Translations under genes and position numbers: made by a program
The notes under the pieces: model-generated
What the model was told of the DNA's origin: nothing
Database searches by the model: none
Seen by the model: the letters and a program-made list of their open reading frames with translations, nothing else
NCBI GenBank assembly: GCA_021234535.1
Contig: CM037837.1
Location: 5,868,218 to 5,932,217, forward strand
DNA: 64,000 nucleotides
Origin: Stichopus chloronotus
Taxonomy: Eukaryota; Echinodermata; Holothuroidea; Aspidochirotida; Stichopodidae
Reading direction: 5' to 3'
In this document: positions 44,176-54,560 of the stretch, in pieces
Position numbering within the stretch: the first letter of the stretch is position 1
Layout: each line of letters starts with the position of its first letter

Positions 44176-46678
44176 CACACTGTACTGCTCTTCCGGAAGA
44201 GTGTTTACTCCCACCGCTGATAGCTGCCCTCGCAGACTCTGGACACTCGTTTTAATTATGCACACAACTTTTAACTAAAACCATTGTTTTTCGCTACCGA
44301 ATTCGGTAGAAGCCAATCACGGCCATCGTGAGAAATGATGGGAGTGATGATTTGGAAAGGACCTACGACTGATTAGTTACGTAACTATCATGGCAATATT
44401 CTACTCTCCTTCAACTGTTTGAGGCCTCTCTTAGCGATATCCTATTTCTGCCGTAGGCAAATCTGGTGATACGGTGAAAGTTAGCCTAGGTACCATTATT
44501 TTCTCTCATTGTTCGATCGCTGCTATTGGCTCATTTCATGAGACCAACGCGTAGTATTTTAATATGTATTAACCCTAACGTCAAACGTGACTATTCATTT
44601 GTACATAATTATATCGAGTGTCCAAAGTCTTTCAGGCGGACGGCGATCACAGGGAAACGCTATTACTAGATGAGTAAATATCCTCGGTTGGGTATAAGTA
44701 GGCTGCAGCTCAAATTGTGAGGAATGTATCAAAGGAGGAGAATTCATTCGCCGAGAAAGACTTTGCAAAGTCTACTCCCAGGAAGGATTGACCCTCGCCG
44801 CCAGAGTACTCGTATGGAGTAGACTAGAGCCATCAGACTGCAGAGAATGAAAACCTGCCCTCTCATACTATTTCCCGCAAGCTATTCTTGTGGAGTCTTT
44901 TCGTTGACCCTGCCAACCAAATTGAATTCGGATTGGAACGAAAGCCAGCATCTCAAGGAAAGCCAGCATCGGGGGATAGGCTGTGTGTAATTGATTACGT
45001 TGGCATACATGAATTTCAAGAGAGAACTATCTGTGCGCGGATTGAGTCGAAATCCAAGCGATAGTACATCTGTTACGAATGCAGTCAGAGATGGCAGCTG
45101 TTATTCGGTCAGCGCTGGTCCATGAGCCATACCACGTCACGAGCTTACCTGGGTCTAGAAAATCTCTGGTGGCGTTGTGCCAAATTATGGATAAATTTGG
45201 ACTGGGTAATCATTTATTTTGCAAAAGGATATTGACTGAATCTGTGAGTACGCACGAAATAGTCTTCGTTTAAGCCATCAAGACATGAAGGAACTCAACG
45301 TGACTTTATCTGATAAGCTGAGTTTCTAAGAGCTGGCCTCAAACTGAGATGAATGGCAGCCTTTACATTCCTCGCTTAAAAGACCTAAGGTGCGATGAGA
45401 TAGAAGTTGAATCCAAATGTGTTGCCAACGTACAAAATGCAATAGTTGTCCGAAATTCCCTTGTTATATCTGAAATCTGCAATTTTCATTCAAACTTGTT
45501 ACAGCATTTTGTATACTTATTCCAACAAACCATTTTTACTGTTCAGTCATGATTCCATTGTTCTAGTTATTAATAGTGTTTTTTTTTCCAAGTGTTTTTA
45601 TATTTTTGAATAAAATAAAAAACACACTCCTACACGCCTACATAATCCCAACGTAAGCAATCATTTGCCAAAGGGAGGAAGAAACCGTTAAACCCCTCCA
45701 CCAGAACAGCCATCACTCACGGGGAATGTGGGTGGGGTTAATAGATCTATATATTCAGTATTGTGCACCGACTTTTCGCATTTTCGTTCTAAATTACACG
45801 CATTGGCCAAGCTATCATATGGTCACGGAGCGACCGCCCCTCCCCCCCCCCCCGCCCCACCCACGAAAGAAACAAATGGATTACCGCGTCGCCCCTTTCA
45901 GCTTTTCTCACAACTTTGTAAAGTAAATAGAAAAAGAAGAGACAAAATGAAAGAGGACGTAAAAAAGTTGCAAGTTTGAGTACGTCAGCGCCTTCCACAT
46001 CCAGAGAATGATGATGATGGTGTTGCCAATTTTGTGCCTTCAAATTCAAGCAAGTACAGTATTCAGCGGGGAAAGTGCAAATTTTTATCACACCAAAACT
46101 CCCAAAATGTGATAATTTTTCCGTCATCCAAGAAAATATTGACAATAACATTTCCTGGTGCTTACGTTCTGTGCTTGGGAAGGGCGATTTCCAGCAATCT
46201 AGGGTGGGGGTCATGTATTTTGCCAGCGCCCCTCAGTTAGATAGTTTTCAAACAATTATCAGTTCACCCCTCAAACATTCTGGCTGCGTCAACGCAACAG
46301 GCCTGTGACATACTGTATTTCCATATCGGTATCGCACTGTATAACACACGTTGATGTCCTCTTATCCGTGTCCTAGGCTCCGTAAGAAAACAAATCATAA
46401 CAGCACTCATAGATGCGCACATAGAATCTCTCCAGACCCTACAAAAAACCACTGTGACTCCACTGACCTATGAAAAAAACTGTAGGACCGTACAGATCTG
46501 TTCATAACCATCTAAATGTCTGCCAAGTGATCCAAGAATATATGAAAGAGGATGCATAATTTATGATGCCTTCATCTCAACCCATGTGGTATGTATTAAC
46601 ATTTTCATAGATTTCCTTTTGCGCTCGTTAATTTGAGGAATTACAAAAGAGGGATCCCTGTTTCTAGACTGTGTCTAT

Positions 46679-47458
46679 GCAGCTTACAGTGGCGGCGCTA
46701 CGGGGGGGGGGGGGGGGGGACGAGGGGGCATTTGCCCCTCCAGATTGTTTCCTTGCCCCCCCCCCCCAGTTGCCCCCTCAGTTGCTCTCACCCTTCCCAA
46801 TCAGATCTTGTACTAATCCAAAATTAATTTAATTACAAAACTATGTATTGGCATTGGACTGAATAAGAACAGCTTCCGGGGAATCATGATTGGTAAATGC
46901 CTAATTTATGTTACACAGGCTGCCAGTTTTCATGTCATGCCCGTAGCCACTTCAACAGTAGGCCAGCCTGGTCAGACCAATTTTCTCTGGAATGTTTACT
47001 GTCCAGCATAGGGGAAGCGCGGGAAGGTGGTTGTTTTCCTAAATATAGGAATGTCGTTGTTTTCCTAAATATAGGAATGGAATGGAAGTGTATGTAGCCT
47101 GTGTGTGTGTGTGTACTCGATGGTACCACGTAAATGTGAAATGGTACTCCCAAAGAAAAAAGTTGGGAAACTTGGAGTACGGTCAACCGAAAAAATAAAT
47201 AATCTAAAAATAATATACCTCTCTTGGGGCTTAATTTTTCACCCAGAGATACGGTAAAACCTCAGAGCTTCCGGGGGCTTCGCCCCCTGGACCCCCACCA
47301 GGACTTTGCCCCTGGACCCCACCAGGGGCCCTATAGTGAGCCCCTGGACCCCACCCGCAAGGCCGCGCGCGAAAATCTTTGCCCCCCCCCCCCCCATTTT
47401 ACTCTGCCCTCAGTTTTCCCCCCAAGTCTGACATCCTGGCGCCGCCACTGGCAGCTTA
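46679..47458. mobile_element. hAT-type MITE, 764 bp, with perfect 8-bp target-site duplication
   Basis: GCAGCTTA at 46679-46686 is repeated exactly at 47451-47458. Between them the element starts CAGTGGCGGCGCTA and ends TGGCGCCGCCACTG, inverted repeats with one mismatch in 14. An 8-bp duplication with CAGTGG-type ends is diagnostic of the hAT superfamily. The interior is GC-rich near both ends, with a G18 run (46702-46719) and C runs at 46756-46767 and 47382-47395. It contains no transposase frame, so it is non-autonomous. Confidence 0.92.
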
Positions 47459-48909
47459 TAACACCCACCGGCCGTCTAGGAAGTTTGGAAAGCCAAATTT
47501 GTTTTGCACGCGCCGCGCCAAGTGATGGTGGCGATCCTCTTGGATAGTCGGTTCCTATATAGAGGGGGTTGTGACAACTGTTTATTTGATTTGCCATTTG
47601 CCTTAAATTGTACGACCTCACTGATCCTTTATGAGACATGATAACTTATCAAATTTCATGATCCCAACCCCCCGTCCCCTCCCCACCTCCAATATCTTTA
47701 AAGAGCAGTGGGTATTTATATGAGACCCTAAAAGCATTTTTGCCCTCCTCTAACTGAAACTGCTAGTTACGCCAATGATCACCCGAGATAAATTCTAAAC
47801 TGGAAAACATTTCACCGAACAAGACAAAAAATATATATAAATATTACTTTAGAATACTGAAGGTATATTCAATTCAAATTGTAGTATCGCGACCGGCGAA
47901 TGTATAAAGTATATACGTTAAGAAACGAGGGAGAACAGAGAGAAATAGAGGAGTATGCGGGCTGAGGTACGAATGCCAACTGCATTATTGGACATCATAA
48001 ATATTTAGCGAAACGCAAGATCTCTCACTGCACGATGTGTGAGCTTCATTGAATTGCTTCATGTTTGGTATTTTATGCTTTGATATGTAAATGATATGTA
48101 GATGATTAACATGTTCTACGAATCACAGGTGACCAGGCTTCAGGTTGATACCATCACTCCCCCCCCCCCCCCTCCCTAAAGTAAGAATAGTCCTTGATTT
48201 TATAAATGCAACATTAACCATTTAAACAAAGAAAGAAATTTTCAAACATAGGCACAATGTAACCATGTTCGAACAAAACATTTAACGGAAACAAAGCATT
48301 GATTATTTTCTCTACATCAAAACACTCAAGTCAGACAAACCATTCACTGACACAAACAGATTTGCATACAAAAATATAACATTTGCCCAGCTGTATGTAT
48401 ACCTGTTCCTAAATACACGAAAATATTTCTAGTTATCTGTGAAGTATAAATTATTGTTAAAGATACAATATTCGTTTATTATAACTTCGAATTGACAGTG
48501 CTTTTTAATATTCGCTGTGGGAAATTATATTTTTGTATTTTACATTTCGATAAGAGAATTTGTGTAACGTTTACGTAGTTAAACATCTTACACGAACTAC
48601 CATCAAATATACTTCATACAGCATCTTGATCGTATATCCTACGCGTAAGCAAATATTTTAACTCTGTCGGACACATCCACCCCTTAGACCTTCCCCAGGA
48701 AAGCCATCTCTAATACACAAGCCATCTTCATCCCCCCTCATTCCTTCTTAGCAAAAAAAAAAAAAAAACAATGTTAATCCGACCCTGCTATGCCTGACCC
48801 CTTTCTCATTCCGTCCCCTGATAGCCACAGTTAAAGACCTGATTGTGACAAGTCGTATAATAATCATAGCATGCATCATAGCAATACTTCACAAACTAGA
48901 AGTTGGCGC
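47459..48909. other. Intergenic / 3' flank of the membrane-protein gene
   Basis: No supported coding frame. A C14 run lies at 48159-48172 and a poly-A tract near 48754-48769. The complement of TTTATT at 48475-48480 could be a polyadenylation signal for the gene ending at 48910, but it lies over 400 bases from the stop and is a weak call. Confidence 0.4.
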
Positions 48910-50229
48910 TTACAAGACTTCACGACTGCATTCGTTGTCAGTGCGTGCCTTGCAACCTTCATAGATGGAATCTGTCTCCGTCACCTGGACGTAAAATTGT
49001 GAGGAATAGTCTCCGCTAAACTGTTCTACGAAGTCATAAGAATACACGGAGGCTGTGTCCACGTTCATCTCGTGGTTACACCCATCGGATTCTAGGGGAA
49101 CGTCATCATTTACCAAATTTCCTGTCGATTTTTTCACTGGCCTTTTGTAATATGTTGAGGTGATAGGGCCCTCCAACGTGATTCCATCGGATTGACGGTA
49201 ATTTGCCTCGTACAACTTCCTCTTCGACCTAAACCTCCTTCGACGGCGATGCACCACAAAAATAAGACCAAAAGTAATACTAAAACAGAGTATCGAAGCG
49301 AAAATCGATAAGAACAAAATCAGTTTAGGTGTGAGGGTCAGTCTGGGCGTATGGTGAGTTGATTCCTCTTCGGCGAAATGGCTCCCAGGTGACATGAGAT
49401 CAAATTCACAGGAAGTAGTCCAATTTTGTATTTCGGTCCTTTTTAGTAGATGGTACATTATACAAAAAACTCGGGTTGTATCCTCACAAGGTGAGAAAAA
49501 AGCCTTAACCCTGTCTGTGTCCTCTGTACGTCCCTCGAAGCCCTCTTCGTCGGTACAGTTTTCGCTGGTAGAAATCAGCTCAACTTTACGACCAGTCGAT
49601 GGGAACTTATAATCGACTGTCATAGCGCAAGTCAAAAGAAACTTACCAAGGACATCATCCGTAGAAGTTTCCGTCGTGCACACCGGTGGATTGGGCAGCA
49701 CGTATCTGGTATAAAGGTAGTAAGTATGCCGCAACATCACAGCGTGTTCATTGAAGACGATCCCTTCTCTCAGGGTTACGTCGTACACTCCTGCATCCTG
49801 CAGGGTCGTCGTTCGGTCCAACTTAAACGAAAGACTTGCTGAAACAAGTCCAAGGGAACTGAACCTATCGCGGTCCACGTTGAAGATATTTACCGAATAC
49901 CCATCGGCTTCGAATCGGTATTTTTCGTTGAACCAAAATCTACGCGCTGTCACTGGGCGCACAATCTGCTCCGGTTTTCTACCGTCGATTGTTTTGTTAA
50001 ATTCTACAGTCACCCAGATGTAACCGAGGTCGGTCACGTTAAATGCGACAGGTTCGAAGGTGACACCACATCCTGGTTTTACGAAACAGCTGGTGGTACT
50101 TTCCTCCTCCCATTGTTCACAGAGAGGGTCTTCACATCCACCGTCTCCGCCAATGGAAAATTGAACAATGGCCACGAACAGAAGCAACGGTGATAACAGG
50201 TTGCTGCAGAATGCACCTTTGGCGTCCAT
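48910..50229 (-). CDS. Single-pass membrane protein with Ig-like ectodomain and Tyr-rich tail, family unknown
   Basis: The minus-strand frame of 439 codons runs from ATG 50229 to the stop at 48910. This ATG has A at -3 and G at +4, and a plausible acceptor (AGATTTCAG) lies ten bases upstream. The frame stays open to a TTG at 50289, but the ATG gives a proper signal peptide: residues 1-28 with hydrophobic core LLSPLLLFVAIVQF. The ectodomain (about 29-300) has paired Cys and a DAGVY motif (145-149) typical of an Ig-fold F strand. A second Cys-containing segment (about 184-275) could be another Ig-like domain. N-glycosylation sequons lie at 64, 78, 224 and 269. A membrane segment lies at about 303-326, followed by the stop-transfer RRRRRFRSKRK. 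The 113-residue tail holds nine Tyr (340, 344, 360, 361, 396, 398, 408, 413, 423), including two YxxV signals, but no clear ITIM. I recognise no named family; a cell-surface adhesion or immune-type receptor is inference from architecture. Confidence 0.85.
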   Translation of the reverse strand: MDAKGAFCSNLLSPLLLFVAIVQFSIGGDGGCEDPLCEQWEEESTTSCFVKPGCGVTFEPVAFNVTDLGYIWVTVEFNKTIDGRKPEQIVRPVTARRFWFNEKYRFEADGYSVNIFNVDRDRFSSLGLVSASLSFKLDRTTTLQDAGVYDVTLREGIVFNEHAVMLRHTYYLYTRYVLPNPPVCTTETSTDDVLGKFLLTCAMTVDYKFPSTGRKVELISTSENCTDEEGFEGRTEDTDRVKAFFSPCEDTTRVFCIMYHLLKRTEIQNWTTSCEFDLMSPGSHFAEEESTHHTPRLTLTPKLILFLSIFASILCFSITFGLIFVVHRRRRRFRSKRKLYEANYRQSDGITLEGPITSTYYKRPVKKSTGNLVNDDVPLESDGCNHEMNVDTASVYSYDFVEQFSGDYSSQFYVQVTETDSIYEGCKARTDNECSREVL

Positions 50230-50919
50230 TGTCACCCACCTGAAATCTTGTTGCAACTGGTGCTCTGCAACAGAATCAGTAAGTTTCAAGCATACACTGA
50301 TGAGTGACGTGGTTCATGATCTCAAGTACCACAACGGTAGCAGGGTAATTAATCGCTCTTGTCATTCATATCAAGTGGTTGCAAAGATTTTCACTTTCTA
50401 TATCACTGTTCGGTAATTAATGTCAACTGACATTTTAAGAGTTGTTCCAGTTTCTATGTTAGTCTTTCTTAAATGGAAAAAAAGTCTTCGATAAAAAAAT
50501 TATCCCTGCATTAAAATAAATCAAGAGAAAATTGAGAACATTCACTTGATATTTGCTTAAGACCTAGTGACAGAGACAGCGAAGATGAACACAGAGACTG
50601 CGCAGGCGCGAGATGAGAGTACACAACATATCAGTTTGCCACACTAGAGATGAGCACAGAGACTACGCACTGAAGGCACTGGAAGTGAAGGTAGACTGCA
50701 CATTGAACACATTACTGGAGAATAACGTATAGGTTGCCGTTTGGACGTGATGGAGACTGCGGCAGGGACTAGGGACGCTGTGAAGAATGGGGAGATTGAT
50801 TTCCCCTAATATGACTTTTTTTCAATCTGCATATAATCAATAATTTGGAGAAACATCTTCAACAGACGCTTTGCAATAAATAACAAATTAAAGGGCAACA
50901 ACTTTAAAAGACTGCACTA

Positions 50920-51285
50920 CTAGACACTGTCCACATGACCCTCAGAAGGATACTCGATCATCCCAGAGTTCAGGTCGGACTTCGAAATCAGAGCCAAAAT
51001 ACATACCAACACCAATGTTGAGAAAGAACAAGAAATAAAAATGTGCCAGATCCAACAGTGGAAAGGGGAAAGCACGCCATCCTCTCGTGTGCGTTCAACT
51101 ATAAAAGTCGAAAGTATCCAACTTTTAGGTTCACATCTCGAGACGGCAAAGTCAAAACCAGCACTAAGAATAATAAATATAATCCCACGAAACAAGGGTA
51201 ACGTTAATTGAAAAAAGAAACCTTCAAAATTTTGGTCACCTCCATACCTGTCACATATGGAGAGATCATATACTGAGATAACCAT
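50920..51285 (-). CDS. Doubtful 121-codon frame with hydrophobic segments
   Basis: The frame starts at a true ATG (51285) and ends at 50920. It encodes a hydrophobic stretch at about residues 25-48 and a second at about 78-105, followed by a short hydrophilic tail. It lies about 700 bases upstream of, and on the same strand as, the Ig-like receptor gene. A donor-like GACAG|GTATGG near its start could mean that only the first 12 codons are exonic. No similarity is recognised and it may be chance. Confidence 0.2.
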   Translation of the reverse strand: MVISVYDLSICDRYGGDQNFEGFFFQLTLPLFRGIIFIILSAGFDFAVSRCEPKSWILSTFIVERTREDGVLSPFHCWIWHIFISCSFSTLVLVCILALISKSDLNSGMIEYPSEGHVDSV

Positions 51286-52364
51286 GGCGATTCAGACGTC
51301 GCCAGGATTATCAAGGTTTGCGCCAGTTTGCCGATACGCCATCAAGGCGTTCTGGTGAAAAATGGACCAATGGAGGAAAAACCACCAAAAGGAGGAGAAA
51401 GACACATGGCGAAGCTAGGGAAGACAAGACTTGCTACAACAGTAGGCTTCTTGTGTGGACCAACTACAAGTTGATATAGGAGACGAATGCACGACAGCGG
51501 ACTGATGTACCACACGAAACCCTGACTTCGACATCACGGAAAAACGACTAATGTACCAACAACGTGTAGGAAGCGCCACCCAAGTTTTCTCAGACTTGGA
51601 ACTAGACCAACTACAACAACATGCCGTACACCACATCCAGAACAACAGCCACATGACTAACAAGACAACACACACAAACAAGACACCAGGGACATACCCA
51701 ACTTGAATGTCAATGTTCAAGAACGAAAACTCAGGTCAGACCAGCACAGAAACATTGATTCATGCATTTGTAATATATCTCATCTTGATAAATGTAATAC
51801 TTGATTGTATGGAACAGAGGAGGAGCCAAGTGCACGTATTCAATTGATTTAAAATATTGCTTAAGCCAGGCTTGGTGACACGGACTAAAAAACACGAACA
51901 TAAAGGGGCGTAAACAGCGAATAGGGGGGGGGGGGGGCAATGTGCAACCGGTAGTGATGAAGTAAACGAGTGGTGAATATGAATCTTTACTACCAACTTA
52001 CACTAAACCCTACCAGCCCCCCCCCCCCCCTTAGGCATGCACTGTCATACACGATGATTACATGTTGATATCCATCAATGAATGACAAACCTTTGAAATT
52101 CCCTTATCATACCCTCTACACCATTAGCAGTGGAAATTGTGATTTCCAAACCTGTGTTCTAAAAGTAAAGGAAATGTTAGCCTGATGAAATTCATGACCC
52201 CAGAGAGTTTGGAAAGTGCCATTTCTTCCTGCAATCTGGGTGGCGTTTTTATCGAAATATATTCCCTAAACGATGACTGACGGTGGCGTTCCGCGTAGGT
52301 AGTGTCATAACTGCTTTCCCCCTACTTCAACTCTTTGCCACCCCTCATCAGCCCCCCTTGCATT

Positions 52365-52765
52365 GTGTGAGGACCTGCACGATAAGACACTACACGATTT
52401 CCGATTTCCAGCAAACGCGTGTTATCGTATCGTAAGCGTAGATTTTTGAACATGTTAAAAAAATCAGTTCTAGTGCGTTGGTTCGTGGTCTCTAGACAAA
52501 AGCGGCGTATTGTGGATCGATATTTTAAAGACCCCCTGCAGAAGTATTCGTGGTATCACGCCTGCCCTTAAACACCTTTCTTTTCTTTCAACGCGCAGTT
52601 TTTATAACGCCAAATGAAGTAAATGTTGTCGCACTATAAAACCATCATACGAAATACACACGAGAACGTATGATGTGAGGACAACTGGTCCGTGATACGA
52701 TAACGTGCGTAGATATCAGACTTTCAAAGACATCGTGTAGTGTCGCACCGCCCTTCCTGCAGTAT
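52365..52765. repeat. Imperfect long inverted repeat, about 400 bp overall
   Basis: The left arm contains GACACTACACGAT (about 52384-52396) and GTTATCGTATC (about 52432-52442). The right arm holds their complements ATCGTGTAGTGTC (about 52731-52743) and GATACGATAAC (about 52696-52706). The order and spacing are compatible with a foldback or MITE-like element, but no clean target duplication was found. Confidence 0.55.
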
Positions 52766-54339
52766 GTGAATAAGCCTGAACTGTTAGTCCGGCAACTGAC
52801 GGAGATGGCACGAAGGGAGGGTGCAACAGAGGGACGAGTAGGTGGGGTAGGCTACGTCGGTACTATATAGGACTAATCTTTGGATTAATCTCTCAACACA
52901 GAAAGGGAGAATTCGGTCTGCAGTACCATTGTCGAAGGTATTGTCGATTTTGGTCGAACATTAAAAACTTAGAGGGACATATTGAGTTGTTTTGTGAAAT
53001 TCAATTTTTCAGTCTGTCAAGTTTCTTTCACATACTAATGATCAAACTCAGAGGATCCCAATGTATCGCATACACATGAACATTAATAAATGAGTGAGTC
53101 ATTAAACATTAAATTCGTGACCAGATATCTTTCGCATTATTTCTAATTCATACGTACACAGCCGGTAAATGCCAGGGTCACTGGAATTCAAAAGTTTTAA
53201 TAACAGTTCTTAGAACTATTGGATGTGATACTTGATTAATTATGCTTAATTATTATTATGCTTAATTATTGATTATAATTATTGTCATGTGGTTGTAGCC
53301 CTTCAAAATTCTCCCAAATGTATTGAAGTCATCTCAATGTATTGCTTTAAGCACCTTGTTTATCTCTTTAACAGTATCTCTCTTAAGGTATATATTATTT
53401 GTACCTGAAAAAATGGGTAATGTCTTTGGCCTGGAGAATATCCACGTGATTCGACTGGAAGATTGGAAGCAGAATGCGAAAAATGTGAATTAGAGAAATT
53501 GTTCAGATATCTCGAACTAGGTCAATAAAAATCACCTCTCACTCCGGTTGCAGTCTAATCCTTTACAGACATGCAACATTTAGGAGGTCCGCATGACTTC
53601 AGTGTAGGGCAAAGGCAAGTAATTTTCATAAAATCAATTTCTCTGACACCGGTGTCAAATTAAGTGAAACATTATCTTAAAATTTAGTTCAATCAAACAT
53701 CGTAGTGCAGTGATATGTGATTCTACATTTACGAACATTTTTTTTCTCAAAATAACTGAAACCAAAGCAATATGCTGGAGGTAAGGTGGGGGTTATGTGA
53801 AAATGTGAGAAGGAATGTGACGTTGGTCTCAAGTATTTAGAAAATCATAGATCTGTAATTAAAACAGAAATTGAGGCAAGGAAAGTCATCATGTTGTATG
53901 CACTGCTGTGTGATGATCAAGTGAGGCCATGAAAAGTCGGACCCCCCATGGCTGACACTACCAGGCAATGCGTGCATCCTTAAGCTTACAGAGTGCATTT
54001 GATTTTGAAATTGAAATTAACGTGTTACGTAATTTGTTTCTTCTGTCAATTTTAGAAAACACGTGATGTCAAACTAGAGTCTTCTTGCTTCATTTCTTGG
54101 CAGTTCTGTCACGCAAGTTCTACACAGAACATTACTTTTTTCAAGAGATAATAGGTTGATGAAGTGTGCTTCAACATTTACTCAGATAGTCAAAAGAGTT
54201 TGATGTTTTTTGTATTTTGTTTTTTTCAAAATTTTCTTTGTCCCTTTCGAATACAGAACCTTTACCCCCCCCCCCCGAGACGTTACTGTTGATCAATAGT
54301 CGCAGTATACAAAACATCAACCTCCACGATCCCTTTTGT

Positions 54340-54560
54340 TTTTTTGGAGTTCAAAGGTCATTTGAAGTCATCAAAGGTCATTCTGTGAAGACCTTGTAAA
54401 CACCTCATCTCAAGAAGGGTGGCCTTCATTGATCTAATATTTGGTGTGAGGGTTGGCCATATTCACTAGTAGATGATTCCCATTGATTTTTAGTGGAGGT
54501 CAAAGTTCATTTAAGGTCACCAGAGCTGAAACTGTGAAAACATTTTAAAAATGCTTTTAC
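54340..54560 (+). repeat. Diverged copies of the 145-bp repeat family
   Basis: About one and a half units in the same orientation as the main array. The order AGGTCA-type run, CCTTGTAAACAC, ATCTCAAGAAGGG, a GGCCATATT block, ATTGATTTTTAGTGGAGG and again AGGTCA-type words is conserved. No microsatellite adjoins this copy. Confidence 0.75.

Larger units (their letters stand above)
40881..46678. other. Repeat-rich intergenic stretch without a supported gene
   Basis: Only short frames occur. A stop-poor patch at 42615-43119 (minus) gives overlapping frames of 87-95 codons but no recognisable similarity. Two CTGCCACCACTGA ends (about 42060 and 44159) look like hAT-type element termini. A shared block links about 43950-43990 with about 46175-46215 (GGGAAGG, TTCC, TCTAGGG order). 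Homopolymer runs lie at 44070-44085 (G16) and 45842-45853 (C12). Confidence 0.45.
50290..54340. other. Upstream flank of the membrane-protein gene; weak frames and repeats
   Basis: This should include the promoter and perhaps a 5' untranslated exon of the gene at 48910-50229. An ATG frame of 121 codons (50920-51285, minus) has two hydrophobic stretches but no recognised domain. The opposite strand at 51290-51720 is stop-poor in several frames. G14 (51924-51937), C14 (52017-52030) and C12 (54265-54276) runs and an imperfect inverted repeat at about 52365-52765 are present. No convincing gene was found. Confidence 0.4.

Noticed and set aside
45726..46240. Overlapping proline-rich and antisense frames up to 141 codons
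   Set aside because: They are created by a C12 run and low-complexity flanks; no conserved domain or splice support is seen.
50230..50289. Extension of the Ig-like protein frame by 20 codons
   Set aside because: The upstream first codon is TTG, not ATG. The ATG at 50229 has better context and places the signal peptide at the N-terminus.
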